Assembly (NCBI RefSeq): GCF_020091405.1
Contig: NZ_CP081903.1
Span: 6,634,501-6,698,500, forward strand
Direction of reading: 5' to 3'
DNA: 64,000 nucleotides
Source: Bacteroides cellulosilyticus
Lineage (GTDB): Bacteria > Bacteroidota > Bacteroidia > Bacteroidales > Bacteroidaceae
Part shown: positions 27,533 to 35,997 of the stretch, in pieces
How the letters are laid out: every line of letters begins with the position of its first letter
Position numbering within the stretch: position 1 is the stretch's first letter
The notes under the pieces: model-generated
Database searches by the model: none
Seen by the model: only the letters and a program-made list of their open reading frames with translations
What the model was told of the DNA's origin: nothing
Translations under genes and position numbers: made by a program

Positions 27533-27577
27533 ATCAATACATTTAAACAAGCTCTCACCTAATCAAATCCTTCAGAA

Positions 27578-28681
27578 ATGACAATCTGCTATTTTGAAAC
27601 TTTAGCGGCATTTGCCGTCAGCTGCCTGCTCAGTGCAATGATCATTCCCAAAATATCATTGATAGCTTTCAGACGGCGACTTTTCGATCCGTTGGACGAC
27701 CGAAAGTTGCATACGACACACATTCCCCGTCTGGGGGGAATCGCTTTTTTTCCGTGTATCATTATGCCCATTTCGCTCGTCATCGCCTGCCATAATCTCT
27801 GTACAGACAGCAATTTGCTCAGTTGGGAACAATCCACCTGCCTGCTCACCCTGTTCAGCTGCCTCTTCATGCTCTATCTGATGGGGATGAGAGACGACCT
27901 GATAGGTATGCGCTACCGCGCTAAGTTTGTCATCCAGACACTTTGCAGCCTTTTACTGGTAGCTTCAGGCTTTTGTTTCAACAATCTCTACGGACTGTTT
28001 GGCATTCACGAATTGCCCCATTATGTGGGCATACCATTCACAGTCTTTATCATTGTCTATATCATGAATGCAATTAATCTTATAGACGGTATTGATGGCC
28101 TGGCTTCCGGATTGAGCATGATAGCCTTCTTCGCTTTCGGTTGCATGTTCGTCTGTCTGCACTGGTGGTTGTATGCCTTTATCTCCTTTGCGGCTTTGGG
28201 GGCACTGATACCATTCTTCTATTATAATATGTTCGGGCAGACCCGCCGCGGACGGAAAGTATTCATGGGAGATACCGGTTCATTGACTATCGGTCTGTTG
28301 CTGGCTGTAATGGCCATCCATCTCAGTATGTCCGATCCCGCCAAGGAAGAACTCTTTCCCGGTGCCATCGTGACGGCTTTCTCTTTCCTGCTGGTGCCGA
28401 TGCTGGACGTAGTTCGGGTAGTGCTTCACCGCCTGCGCAACCATCAGCCTCTGTTCCTCCCCGACAAGAATCATATCCACCATAAATTCATCGCCCTGGG
28501 AATGTCGCAACATCAGGCACTGTGCTTTATCCTGAGCATCGCCTGGCTTTTTATTATGGCCAATACACTCTTGGCCCCTTACTTGTCCGTCACCGTACTG
28601 TTCCTGCTGGATGTGGCGGTATGGACAGCGATGCACTTCTACATCACAGCGAAAATTACCAAAAAACACCCAAGAAATTAA
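27578..28681 (+). CDS. WecA/MraY-family undecaprenyl-phosphate sugar-1-phosphate transferase
   Basis: A 367-residue polytopic membrane enzyme that starts capsule repeat-unit assembly by moving a HexNAc-1-phosphate from UDP-sugar to undecaprenyl phosphate on the cytoplasmic face. Family motifs are all present: DDRKLHTTHIPRLGG, GMRDDLIGMRYRAKF, NAINLIDGIDGLASG (Asp-rich catalytic loop), GDTGSL, and the WecA-type histidine motif NHIHHKF. It lies 45 bp after upxY. The sugar (GlcNAc or another HexNAc) cannot be read from the sequence. Confidence 0.92.
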   Translation: MTICYFETLAAFAVSCLLSAMIIPKISLIAFRRRLFDPLDDRKLHTTHIPRLGGIAFFPCIIMPISLVIACHNLCTDSNLLSWEQSTCLLTLFSCLFMLYLMGMRDDLIGMRYRAKFVIQTLCSLLLVASGFCFNNLYGLFGIHELPHYVGIPFTVFIIVYIMNAINLIDGIDGLASGLSMIAFFAFGCMFVCLHWWLYAFISFAALGALIPFFYYNMFGQTRRGRKVFMGDTGSLTIGLLLAVMAIHLSMSDPAKEELFPGAIVTAFSFLLVPMLDVVRVVLHRLRNHQPLFLPDKNHIHHKFIALGMSQHQALCFILSIAWLFIMANTLLAPYLSVTVLFLLDVAVWTAMHFYITAKITKKHPRN

Positions 28682-28730
28682 TACTTCATACCTTATACTT
28701 CATATTTCTATTTTATATTAAAATTAAAAC

Positions 28731-29525
28731 ATGAAAAATCATCTTTTATGCCTGTTCCTTTCGTTGGCGTTGCTCTCATCGTGCAACACATCGAAAGAGA
28801 TAATCTATTTTCAGGACGTGGAGGTAAACAGCCCCGAAGCAGTTGCCCCACCCCAGGACATCACCGTGCAACCCAAGGATCAGATATCCATCGTAGTGTC
28901 GAGCAAGGACCCTGAGCTGGCGGCTTTGTTCAACCTGACCCGCGTGCAGCAGAGAGTAGGCTCCACAGGACTAAACAACAGTAACAACAACGGAGAAATT
29001 TCCGGCTATACGCTTGACGACAAAGGTGACATCGACTTTCCCGTGCTGGGAAGCCTCACCATAACGGGCATGACCCGGAGCCAGATTGCCGCATTGGTAA
29101 AACAAAGGCTGAAGGAGGAGAACCTGGTGAACGACCCGGTGGTCACCGTGGAATTTATGAACCTCAGCTTCTCCGTCCTGGGCGAAGTGAAGACTCCCGG
29201 AAAATACAGTATCTCGAAAGACTATATAACCTTGCTGGAAGCTATCAGCATGGCCGGTGACCTTACCATCTACGGCAAGCGGGATGCCATCTTCGTGATC
29301 CGTGAAGAAAAAGGAGAACGGGTGACGCATTGGGTGGATCTCCGCTCCTGCGATCTATTCAAATCTCCCGTTTATTACCTGAAGCAGAACGACGTGGTGT
29401 ATGTGCAGCCCAACAAGGTACGTGCCGGACAATCCACGCTGAATGAAAACAGCGTGAAAAGCGTAGGATTATGGATTAGCATCGGATCATTCCTCACCTC
29501 CCTGGGTGTATTGCTGTTTAAATAG
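28731..29525 (+). CDS. Wza-like polysaccharide export lipoprotein
   Basis: 264 residues with a lipoprotein signal (LALLSSCNTSKE, lipobox LSSC). A Poly_export domain (about 40-130, ITVQPKDQISIVVSSKDPE) and an SLBB-type domain (about 145-230, FSVLGEVKTPGKYSI) follow, then a C-terminal hydrophobic helix (GLWISIGSFLTSLGVLLF). It should form the outer-membrane channel for capsule export together with the Wzc-like protein encoded next. It is a short Wza type, as is common in Bacteroides. Confidence 0.92.
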   Translation: MKNHLLCLFLSLALLSSCNTSKEIIYFQDVEVNSPEAVAPPQDITVQPKDQISIVVSSKDPELAALFNLTRVQQRVGSTGLNNSNNNGEISGYTLDDKGDIDFPVLGSLTITGMTRSQIAALVKQRLKEENLVNDPVVTVEFMNLSFSVLGEVKTPGKYSISKDYITLLEAISMAGDLTIYGKRDAIFVIREEKGERVTHWVDLRSCDLFKSPVYYLKQNDVVYVQPNKVRAGQSTLNENSVKSVGLWISIGSFLTSLGVLLFK

Positions 29526-29538
29526 TGGTACAGTTACG

Positions 29539-29602
29539 AGTTACGAGCTACGAGCTACAAGTGCCTTTCGGTACATAGCGCAGCCACTCGTAGCTCGTAA
29601 CT
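29539..29602. repeat. 16-bp perfect inverted repeat between wza- and wzc-like genes
   Basis: AGTTACGAGCTACGAG (29539-29554) and CTCGTAGCTCGTAACT (29587-29602) are exact reverse complements. They are followed to about 29632 by short tandem copies of TAGTAACTAGTAGC. The hairpin lies within the operon, so it may attenuate transcription or stabilise mRNA ends. Confidence 0.7.
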
Positions 29603-29643
29603 AGTAGCTAGTAACTAGTAGCTAGTAACTAATTTATATTATT

Positions 29644-32031
29644 ATGATTGAAAAGAAAACGCCTGCCGGCAAACCCGCCGATGACTTTATACGGATACAG
29701 GATCTGTGGAGCATGTTCGTTCCCAAATGGTACTGGTTCGCCATCTCCCTGTTCATTGCCCTGACTATAGCGGTGTTGTACCTGCTGAGTACTCCCCCTA
29801 TTTACACCCGTACCGCTGCCATTCTCGTCAAGGACAACTCGAAAAGCAGCTCTTCTACCGGCACTATGAGCGACTTTTCCGATTTGGGTATCTTCAAGTC
29901 CAATACCAACATCAACAACGAGTTGCTGACATTAAAGTCGCCCACACTGATGACGGAGGTAGTCAACCGGTTGGGATTGAATGAAACCTTCACCGTCCGC
30001 AAGGGATTAAAGAACGTAGATTTGTACAAAGTATCCCCTGTCACCATAACCTTCTGCGACCAGGTAGAAGTGCCATTAAGTTTCAACATCAAGTTCCTTT
30101 CAAGAGAAGCGTTTGCCATTTCCGAACTTGAAATACCGGGAGAAGACACAGGGGAAACACTCTCCGCCCAAATGGGCGACTCCATACAGACCTCTGCCGG
30201 AACCATGATCGTATCCCCTACCCCAGAGTTTACCGACGCTTTTATAGGCACCTCTGTCCGGTATGTCCGGGGAAGCGTGCGTGCCGCCGCCGATACTTAT
30301 GCAAATGCACTGGTCGCTGAATTGGGTAACGAAGACGCCACTATCATCAACCTCAGCATCAATGACGTCTCCATCCGGAAAGCGGAAGACATCCTGAATA
30401 CCCTGATCGAGGTTTATAATGAGAACTGGATTCGAGACAAAAACCAGATTGCCGTCAGCACCTCGCAGTTCATTAGCGACCGTCTGGGCGTGATAGAGAG
30501 CGAATTGGGCCATGTAGACGAAAATATATCCAGCTACAAAAGCGAGCATTTGCTACCCGACGTACAGGCGGCATCCAGTCTCTACATGGCACAGTCCGCC
30601 GAGAATAATAAAGAACTGTCCACGCTGAACAACCAGCTCTCCACCGCCCAATATATCCGCAGAGAACTGAACACAAAACAGTTGGACCAAACGCTGCCCG
30701 CCAATTCAGGCATCGTCAGCGCCAATATAGAAACGCAGATCAGTGAATATAACAATCTGGTGCTGGACCGCAACCGATTGATAGCCAACAGTAGCGAAAA
30801 AAATCCGCTGGTAAAGAACATGGCCAGTTCCCTACAGAGTATGCAACGCACCATCATCCAGTCGGTCGATAATCTGATTGTTTCACTGAATACCCAGATA
30901 CGCAGTCTCCGCCGTCAGGAAGAGGCTACCACCAACCGGCTGGCATCCAACCCGAACCAGGCAAAGTATTTACTGTCAGTGGAACGTCAGCAAAAGGTAA
31001 AGGAAGAACTTTATCTCTATCTGCTACAAAAGCGTGAGGAAAACGAACTCTCACAAGCATTTACCGCCTACAACACCCGCCTGATTACCGCTCCGCGCGG
31101 CAGTGTGTTTCCTACCGCTCCCCGCAAGATGAATATCCTGTTGGTGGCATTTGCCGTGGGATTGCTGGTTCCGGCGGTAGGCATCTTCATGAAGGAGAAC
31201 ATGAATACCAAAGTGCGCGGCCGGAAGGACCTGGAAAATCTGAGCATCCCATTCATAGGCGAGATTCCCCAATACTCCGGCACAAAGAAGAAATGGTGGG
31301 AATTCAAGCATCGGAAGCGGCAGGACATGAAAACCATAGTGGTGAATGAAGGCAACCGCAACATCATCAACGAGGCATTCCGCGTGCTGCGCTCCAACAT
31401 GGATTTCATGGCAAGCAAGGACAGCAACCAACATGTTTTCGTACTGACCTCATTCAATCCCGGCAGTGGAAAAAGTTTCCTGGCCATAAACATCGCCATG
31501 AGCTTCGCCATCAAAAAAAAGAAAATTCTGGTCATTGACGGAGACCTCCGGCACAGAACCGTCTCTTCTTATGTCGATTCTCCGGACAAGGGATTAAGCA
31601 ACTACCTGAACAACCAGGTCGGCAACTGGAAGGAAATCGTAGTTCCCTATAAAGGATACACGAACCTGCACATCCTGCCCATCGGAACAGTACCTCCCAA
31701 TCCAACGGAACTACTGGAAGACAGCAAATTGTCTATGCTGATAGAGGCTCTAAGACCGGAATATGATTATATCTTCATAGACTGTCCTCCTGTCGACATC
31801 GTAGCCGACGTACAGATCATTGAAAAATGGGCGGACCGCACCATCTTCGTAGTCCGCTCCGGCTTGCTGGACCGGTCCATGCTTTCCGAACTGGAAAATA
31901 TGTATACCGGAAAACGATTTAAAAACCTCTCCATGATACTGAACGGAACTGAAAGCACCGGAGGACGTTACGGCTATCGCTACGGATACCATTACGGCTA
32001 CGCTTCTTATTATGGCGGTAAAGATAAATAA
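29644..32031 (+). CDS. Wzc-like chain-length determinant and BY-kinase
   Basis: 795 residues. A Wzz domain with flanking transmembrane helices (about 33-55 and 498-518) and a periplasmic coiled-coil/GNVR-type region precede a cytoplasmic bacterial tyrosine kinase domain: Walker A NPGSGKS (about 605), Walker A' KILVIDGDLRH (about 629) and Walker B YDYIFIDCPPVDIV. The C-terminus is a tyrosine cluster (GGRYGYRYGYHYGYASYYGG), the site of autophosphorylation in this family. It controls capsule polymerisation and export with the Wza-like protein and the adjacent phosphatase. Confidence 0.94.
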   Translation: MIEKKTPAGKPADDFIRIQDLWSMFVPKWYWFAISLFIALTIAVLYLLSTPPIYTRTAAILVKDNSKSSSSTGTMSDFSDLGIFKSNTNINNELLTLKSPTLMTEVVNRLGLNETFTVRKGLKNVDLYKVSPVTITFCDQVEVPLSFNIKFLSREAFAISELEIPGEDTGETLSAQMGDSIQTSAGTMIVSPTPEFTDAFIGTSVRYVRGSVRAAADTYANALVAELGNEDATIINLSINDVSIRKAEDILNTLIEVYNENWIRDKNQIAVSTSQFISDRLGVIESELGHVDENISSYKSEHLLPDVQAASSLYMAQSAENNKELSTLNNQLSTAQYIRRELNTKQLDQTLPANSGIVSANIETQISEYNNLVLDRNRLIANSSEKNPLVKNMASSLQSMQRTIIQSVDNLIVSLNTQIRSLRRQEEATTNRLASNPNQAKYLLSVERQQKVKEELYLYLLQKREENELSQAFTAYNTRLITAPRGSVFPTAPRKMNILLVAFAVGLLVPAVGIFMKENMNTKVRGRKDLENLSIPFIGEIPQYSGTKKKWWEFKHRKRQDMKTIVVNEGNRNIINEAFRVLRSNMDFMASKDSNQHVFVLTSFNPGSGKSFLAINIAMSFAIKKKKILVIDGDLRHRTVSSYVDSPDKGLSNYLNNQVGNWKEIVVPYKGYTNLHILPIGTVPPNPTELLEDSKLSMLIEALRPEYDYIFIDCPPVDIVADVQIIEKWADRTIFVVRSGLLDRSMLSELENMYTGKRFKNLSMILNGTESTGGRYGYRYGYHYGYASYYGGKDK

Positions 32032-32036
32032 GACTC

Positions 32037-32801
32037 ATGTGGCCATTTTCTAAATCCCAGCACGTCACGGCAAGCGGCATCCTTTGCGAAATGACCGACT
32101 ACCACTCCCACATATTGCCCGGGGTGGACGACGGCGTGAAGACAATGGACGAATCGCTTCAGATTCTTGCGGAGATGAAACGCCAAGGCGTCCGCAAAGT
32201 GTGGTTTACTCCCCATATCATGGAGGATATACCCAATACCAACGCCGAACTGAAAGAAAGATTTCAAGAATTGAAAGAAAAATTCCGGAAGCCGGAAGAT
32301 TCCTATTGCGGCACGGTGGAACTGAACCTCGCCGCTGAATACATGATGGACAACCTCTTCACGGAGCGTCTTGAGTCCGACGACCTGCTTCCGATTTACG
32401 AAGGCGGTTGCCGGTATCTGCTGGTGGAAACCACCGGCTTCACTCCGCCCATGAACCTGCTACCTGTCCTGAAACGCATTCAGACGAAAGGCTACCGGCC
32501 TTTACTGGCACATCCCGAACGCTATCTATATATGGGCGCGTCCTACTACTGCATGTTGAAGCAAGAACGGGTTGCTTTCCAGCTAAACCTTCCGTCTCTG
32601 ACGGGAGCATATGGCACGTATATACAAAAAAAGGCCGTATCCCTGCTGAAAGCAGGGATGTACGACCTTACAGGAACCGATGTGCATTCTTTGGAACATT
32701 TCAAAGAATGGCTCGGAACACGGATTGGCAGTCGAGACAGGGACATGCTTTCGGCACGCTTCCAAAAGTGGGAGAATGAGATATCTCAACCGTTGGAATA
32801 G
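32037..32801 (+). CDS. CpsB/YwqE-like PHP-domain tyrosine phosphatase with altered C-terminus
   Basis: 254 residues. It has PHP-fold metal ligands: TDYHSHILPGVDDG near the N-terminus, TPHIMED, LAHPERY and GTDVHS. The enzyme dephosphorylates the tyrosine cluster of the Wzc-like kinase encoded 5 bp upstream. The last 13 residues (FQKWENEISQPLE) come from sequence after a 115-bp direct repeat. The second copy of that repeat, at 34236-34350, ends differently (FPAYRDGL), so the original C-terminus was probably displaced when the following ATPase gene inserted. Confidence 0.9.
   Translation: MWPFSKSQHVTASGILCEMTDYHSHILPGVDDGVKTMDESLQILAEMKRQGVRKVWFTPHIMEDIPNTNAELKERFQELKEKFRKPEDSYCGTVELNLAAEYMMDNLFTERLESDDLLPIYEGGCRYLLVETTGFTPPMNLLPVLKRIQTKGYRPLLAHPERYLYMGASYYCMLKQERVAFQLNLPSLTGAYGTYIQKKAVSLLKAGMYDLTGTDVHSLEHFKEWLGTRIGSRDRDMLSARFQKWENEISQPLE
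32649..32763 (+). repeat. 115-bp direct repeat, left copy (3' end of cpsB-like gene)
   Basis: 114 of 115 positions match 34236-34350; the only difference is T at 32692 versus C at 34279. The pair brackets a DUF4143 ATPase gene. The repeat holds the overlapping 3' ends of the cpsB-like gene (plus) and an amidase gene (minus). Confidence 0.92.
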
Positions 32802-32871
32802 TGCAGTCTAGAAAGGAAAATTAACTATAATAGTGCAGTTTGATGCAAATAAAATAACAGAATAGTGCAGT
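32797..32871 (+). promoter_or_regulatory. Three 11-bp operator-like repeats at 32-bp spacing
   Basis: AATAGTGCAGT occurs at 32797, 32829 and 32861, exactly 32 bp apart (about three helical turns), just before the TATCTTTG promoter of the DUF4143 gene. The first copy overlaps the cpsB-like stop codon. A cooperative regulator binding one DNA face is the simplest reading. Confidence 0.75.
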
Positions 32872-32888
32872 TTAAGGGATTAAAGAAC

Positions 32889-32896
32889 TATCTTTG
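32889..32896 (+). promoter_or_regulatory. -7 promoter element of DUF4143 ATPase gene 1
   Basis: TATCTTTG, exact consensus, 21 bp before the ATG at 32918. It argues against a TTG start at 32894, which overlaps it. Confidence 0.65.
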
Positions 32897-32917
32897 TTCC
32901 AGATAAAAAATAACGCT

Positions 32918-34186
32918 ATGAACATCAACGAATATGCACAGATTATAGCAGACCAAAAAGAGGAGTTGAAATTCATCAATCCTAAAGATCTATGTTCGCG
33001 GAAAGAAGAAAGTCAGTTCGACATAGATAGTCCCTTAGCACAAATCGTCATAGGAGTACGCCGGAGTGGGAAATCAACAATCTGCCATAAAGTACTAAAA
33101 GAAAGAAACATACCTTATGCTTATGCCAATTTCGATGACGAACGATTATACAAATTAGAGTCCAAAGACTTAAACTCACTATTGGAAGCGATATATATGG
33201 TATATGGAGACTTCCAATATTTATTTCTTGATGAAATACAAAATATAGAAGAATGGTTTCTTTTCGTAAACAGATTGCTCAGACAGAAAATTCATCTTGT
33301 TATAACCGGCTCTAATGCCAAACTTCTAAGTAGTGAACTCAGTACACACTTGACCGGACGGTATAATCAAATAGAGCTTTACCCTTTTTCATTCACAGAG
33401 TTCTGCCAATATCGAAAAATAGATACCAAAGACATTTCAACCAAAGGAGTGGCTTTCAAAAAAGCTGCATTCGAAGAATATTTCCAAAAGGGAGGTTTCC
33501 CTGAATTATCCGAAGTTAAAAACAGTCGAGGATATATTCAAGGGTTATTCGACTCTATCATACGTAAAGATATACAGCAACGATTTAAAATCAGATATAT
33601 AGAATCGTTGCGCATGTTAGCGAATCATCTGATAGATAATTTCGGTCAGGAGATTATCTATACCGACCTTGCGGAACGCTTTGGCTTTGGCTCTTCACAT
33701 ACAGCTGAGAATTACGTTTCATATCTAAAACAGACCTATCTTTTATTAGGCATACACAAATTCTCATTTAAAAGCAAAGAACGTATTCGTAATGAGAAAG
33801 GGTATGTGGTTGACATCGCCTTCATAACTGAGAGGGATGATGCTATGAACGGACAAAATCTGGGGTGGAAATTAGAGAATATCACTTATGTTGAACTGCT
33901 AAGAAGAAATAAACCTTTATTCTATGATATTTTCTACTATCGGGAGCAATATGAAATTGACTTTGTAATCTGTGAAGGAAATAATGTCAGAGAATTAATT
34001 CAGGTATCCGTTGATATTTCTTCCGCAAAAACTTATAATCGGGAAATATCAGCATTGTGTAAAGCTTCTACTGATTTAAAATGCAATAAACTAACTCTAA
34101 TAACCATGAATGACAATAGAATTATTGAAGAAAAGAATCATACGATACAAATTATATCTATCACAGACTGGTTATTACAAGAATAA
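32918..34186 (+). CDS. DUF4143-type AAA ATPase (cassette 1)
   Basis: 422 residues. N-terminal AAA domain with Walker A GVRRSGKS (46-53), Walker B LFLDE (102-106) and sensor VITGSNAKLL; C-terminal DUF4143 domain with a PD-(D/E)XK-like fold. The nuclease-like motif is degenerate: EIDFVI is present, but the expected ExK reads IQVSVD. The family is abundant in Bacteroides and its function is unknown. The gene is an insertion in the capsule locus: it has its own promoter and operator-like repeats and is bracketed by 115-bp direct repeats derived from the cpsB/amidase junction. It is more AT-rich than the cpsB- and wzc-like genes before it. Confidence 0.88.
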   Translation: MNINEYAQIIADQKEELKFINPKDLCSRKEESQFDIDSPLAQIVIGVRRSGKSTICHKVLKERNIPYAYANFDDERLYKLESKDLNSLLEAIYMVYGDFQYLFLDEIQNIEEWFLFVNRLLRQKIHLVITGSNAKLLSSELSTHLTGRYNQIELYPFSFTEFCQYRKIDTKDISTKGVAFKKAAFEEYFQKGGFPELSEVKNSRGYIQGLFDSIIRKDIQQRFKIRYIESLRMLANHLIDNFGQEIIYTDLAERFGFGSSHTAENYVSYLKQTYLLLGIHKFSFKSKERIRNEKGYVVDIAFITERDDAMNGQNLGWKLENITYVELLRRNKPLFYDIFYYREQYEIDFVICEGNNVRELIQVSVDISSAKTYNREISALCKASTDLKCNKLTLITMNDNRIIEEKNHTIQIISITDWLLQE

Positions 34187-34197
34187 AAAACAGAATA

Positions 34198-34373
34198 TGT
34201 GGCTATCTTATAAAAAGATCGTACCCCCCTTGCTCAAAGCAGGGATGTACGACCTTACAGGAACCGATGTGCATTCTTCGGAACATTTCAAAGAATGGCT
34301 CGGAACACGGATTGGCAGTCGAGACAGGGACATGCTTTCGGCACGCTTCCCGGCATATCGCGATGGCCTCTGA
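34198..34373 (+). pseudogene. 3' fragment of cpsB-like gene
   Basis: A 58-residue open frame (from ATG 34198) whose core KAGMYDLTGTDVHSSEHF and following residues duplicates the C-terminus of the CpsB-like protein. It ends FPAYRDGL, probably the ancestral cpsB tail. It overlaps the 3' end of the amidase gene on the other strand. Confidence 0.75.
34236..34350 (+). repeat. 115-bp direct repeat, right copy
   Basis: Partner of 32649-32763 (114/115 identical, offset 1,587 bp). It includes the antisense coding for the amidase C-terminus (KACPCLDCQSVFRAIL). Confidence 0.92.
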
Positions 34374-34806
34374 GTTGCGCTTTCGGGAAGAGTTTCAGTA
34401 ACCTCGACAGAAGTTGTTCCAGTTGCTCGAACTGCTCCGGGGTGAGCGTATCAGCGGGATGTCCTTCCGCATCCAGTCCGCCTTCGTAGCACACGCCGAT
34501 GGAACACCGGTTGAAGGGACGGCAGTGAGCACCCACTTCAAGCAACCGGCGATGCCGGCTGACAGTGCCATCGCGACGGACATAAAAGTGATAACCGATA
34601 GTACGGAACCCACGGGCACGATGGTCGCGCAAGAGTTGCTCCACGGAATAGGCGCAGTCACAACGGGTGGCGGAACAGTGCAGAATGATGTAGCGTACCG
34701 AATCGGTGGAGTTCATCATCAGTCCGCTCTCTACCCGGGCGAGGAGTTCGCGCTCATTGAGTACTTCCTCCCCGCCCACAATCATAGGGAATGTTTCCTG
34801 TATCAT
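34288..34806 (-). CDS. N-acetylmuramoyl-L-alanine amidase (amidase_2 type)
   Basis: 172 residues from the ATG at 34806, which overlaps the upstream stop as ATGA; a shorter start at MNSTDSVRY is possible. Zinc-ligand and catalytic motifs: ILHCSATR, GYHFYVRRDG, VGAHCRPFNRCSIGVCYEGG, GHRD and KACPCLD. The segment between GHRD and the CPC motif is shorter than I expect for Bacteroides homologues. These phage-lysozyme-like amidases are common beside CPS loci, always after a smalltalk gene. Its 3' end overlaps a cpsB-like fragment on the other strand. Confidence 0.9.
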   Translation of the reverse strand: MIQETFPMIVGGEEVLNERELLARVESGLMMNSTDSVRYIILHCSATRCDCAYSVEQLLRDHRARGFRTIGYHFYVRRDGTVSRHRRLLEVGAHCRPFNRCSIGVCYEGGLDAEGHPADTLTPEQFEQLEQLLSRLLKLFPKAQLRGHRDMPGSVPKACPCLDCQSVFRAIL

Positions 34807-34937
34807 GGCAACAGACATTCGATAGCTGTTGAACAACTGGTTATTCCCAGTGCCGTGAGAGCCGCAATGGCTGCCTGGATGATGGCATTGAGCAAGGACA
34901 CCCAGGTGATTTTATTCTTTTTTACAGAGTCGTTCAT
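34803..34937 (-). CDS. Smalltalk protein
   Basis: 44 residues: MNDSVKKNKITWVSLLNAI, then an alanine-rich hydrophobic helix ending TALGITSCSTA. The size, single membrane helix and position directly before an amidase gene (ATGA overlap) are diagnostic of the Bacteroides smalltalk family, thought to be holin-like or amidase-linked. The function is not established. Confidence 0.8.
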   Translation of the reverse strand: MNDSVKKNKITWVSLLNAIIQAAIAALTALGITSCSTAIECLLP

Positions 34938-34961
34938 AATCAATAATTAATAGTTAATAGT

Positions 34962-35450
34962 TTATCCCAACGGATTTTCATCCAGTCCGCCGCCTCCGCC
35001 TTCTCCATCCACATTACCCGGATCGGAGGAAGTTACCTGCTTGATGATTTTTCCGTCCTTGTCGTAGCAGGTGATGCTGACGGAGGTATTCTTCAGCTCC
35101 TGCTTGATGTCGGTGCTGGGAGTGAAGATAACTTTGCGGGTACTAATAAGCCCTGCACCCACGTCTTCCACTTTCGACACAGCTTCGGCTTGCAGTCCGA
35201 AGCGCATTGTTCCCAGTCCGGGCAAGGCTACGGAATGTCCCTCAGTGGTCCATGCCCTGATAACGTCACCGATAGCTTCCCAGGCAGCGTTAATGCTTCC
35301 TTTCGGAATTCCCGACCGGATGGATGCTTCGGATATAACCTTGTCCTGCTTCAGCGTACTGTAGATTTCCGCCTGCATAATGAAACGATACTCCCCTTTC
35401 GAGGGACCCACCGTCAGTTTGGTCTGACGGGCTTTGACTTTGATTCCCAT
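34962..35450 (-). CDS. HU/IHF-like DNA-binding protein, HU-related long form
   Basis: 162 residues. The core (about 22-120) is a divergent HU fold: the dimer helices IRSGIPKGSINAAWEAIGDV and the beta segment GHSVALPGLGTMRFGLQAEA. It has an N-terminal extension (MGIKVKARQTKLTVGP), and the tail is glycine- and acid-rich (GEGGGGGLDENPLG). This matches the HU-related family found beside smalltalk-amidase pairs in Bacteroides. It may shape DNA locally; no target is known. Confidence 0.85.
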   Translation of the reverse strand: MGIKVKARQTKLTVGPSKGEYRFIMQAEIYSTLKQDKVISEASIRSGIPKGSINAAWEAIGDVIRAWTTEGHSVALPGLGTMRFGLQAEAVSKVEDVGAGLISTRKVIFTPSTDIKQELKNTSVSITCYDKDGKIIKQVTSSDPGNVDGEGGGGGLDENPLG

Positions 35451-35489
35451 AATCTCAATAAAAATTAGTTAATAGTTAGTTAACGAGGT

Positions 35490-35586
35490 TTTCAGTTGAC
35501 AAGAAGACAAGGAGAATAGTCTCCTGAAGTAGTGTTCAAAACATAAAGGGAAACGCCCTCCCCTTGTCAACTTGTCAACTGAAAAA
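35490..35586. repeat. 24-bp inverted repeat between HU-like and DUF4248 genes
   Basis: Arms 35490-35513 and 35563-35586 are complementary over 24 bp with two mismatches (left arm starts TTTTCAGTTGACAAG). It can form a long stem and probably terminates the minus-strand DUF4248 transcript. Confidence 0.65.
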
Positions 35587-35668
35587 CTTGTGAACTTATC
35601 TCTCCGACAAAGGTATAGCGAACCGGAAACCAGCTTATGGGTTTCGGTGGGTTTTGCAGGTTTCCTCT

Positions 35669-35884
35669 TTACGGGTCGCCCAGGTGACGTACAATTAGTG
35701 ACACTTGCCGGGAGGTAAGCAACTTCTGCGAGCGATGGTAGCCGGCGGCTTCCAGTTCCTCCATCAGGAGAGGACAGCCGTGAATCCAGCGCATCAAACG
35801 GTTAGTTGCCACCGCAGGCATTGAATCGGGAAAGTAGAGAAGAGACAATTCGCTCTTTTTCATGGAAATGGGATGGAAGGACAT
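35669..35884 (-). CDS. DUF4248-like small protein
   Basis: 71 residues. It shows the family layout: KSELSLLYFPDSMPAVATNR, LMRWIHGCPLLMEELEAAGY, then LTSRQVSLIVRHLGDP. The last part resembles a winged or helix-turn-helix tail. The start at 35884 (MSFHPIS) is chosen over a TTG at 35896. It is a Bacteroides-specific family that recurs with HU-like, DUF3987 and VirE-N genes, as here. Function unknown. Confidence 0.8.
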   Translation of the reverse strand: MSFHPISMKKSELSLLYFPDSMPAVATNRLMRWIHGCPLLMEELEAAGYHRSQKLLTSRQVSLIVRHLGDP

Positions 35885-35997
35885 GCGTTTTTTCAATTAT
35901 AAATTATTAATTATGGGGAAGACTGTGAGAATTGTGCAATACTTCCCTATTGGCAAAATATTTTTTCCCAGTTGGAAAAAAAAATCAGAGTCGTGCA

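Noticed and set aside
32797..32871. Possible mini-CRISPR array (three equally spaced repeats)
   Set aside because: The repeats are only 11 bp, there are no cas genes, and the array abuts a promoter; operator-like sites fit better.
32037..34373. DUF4143 cassette 1 as a classical transposon
   Set aside because: No terminal inverted repeats or transposase; the 115-bp flanking repeats are too long for a target duplication.
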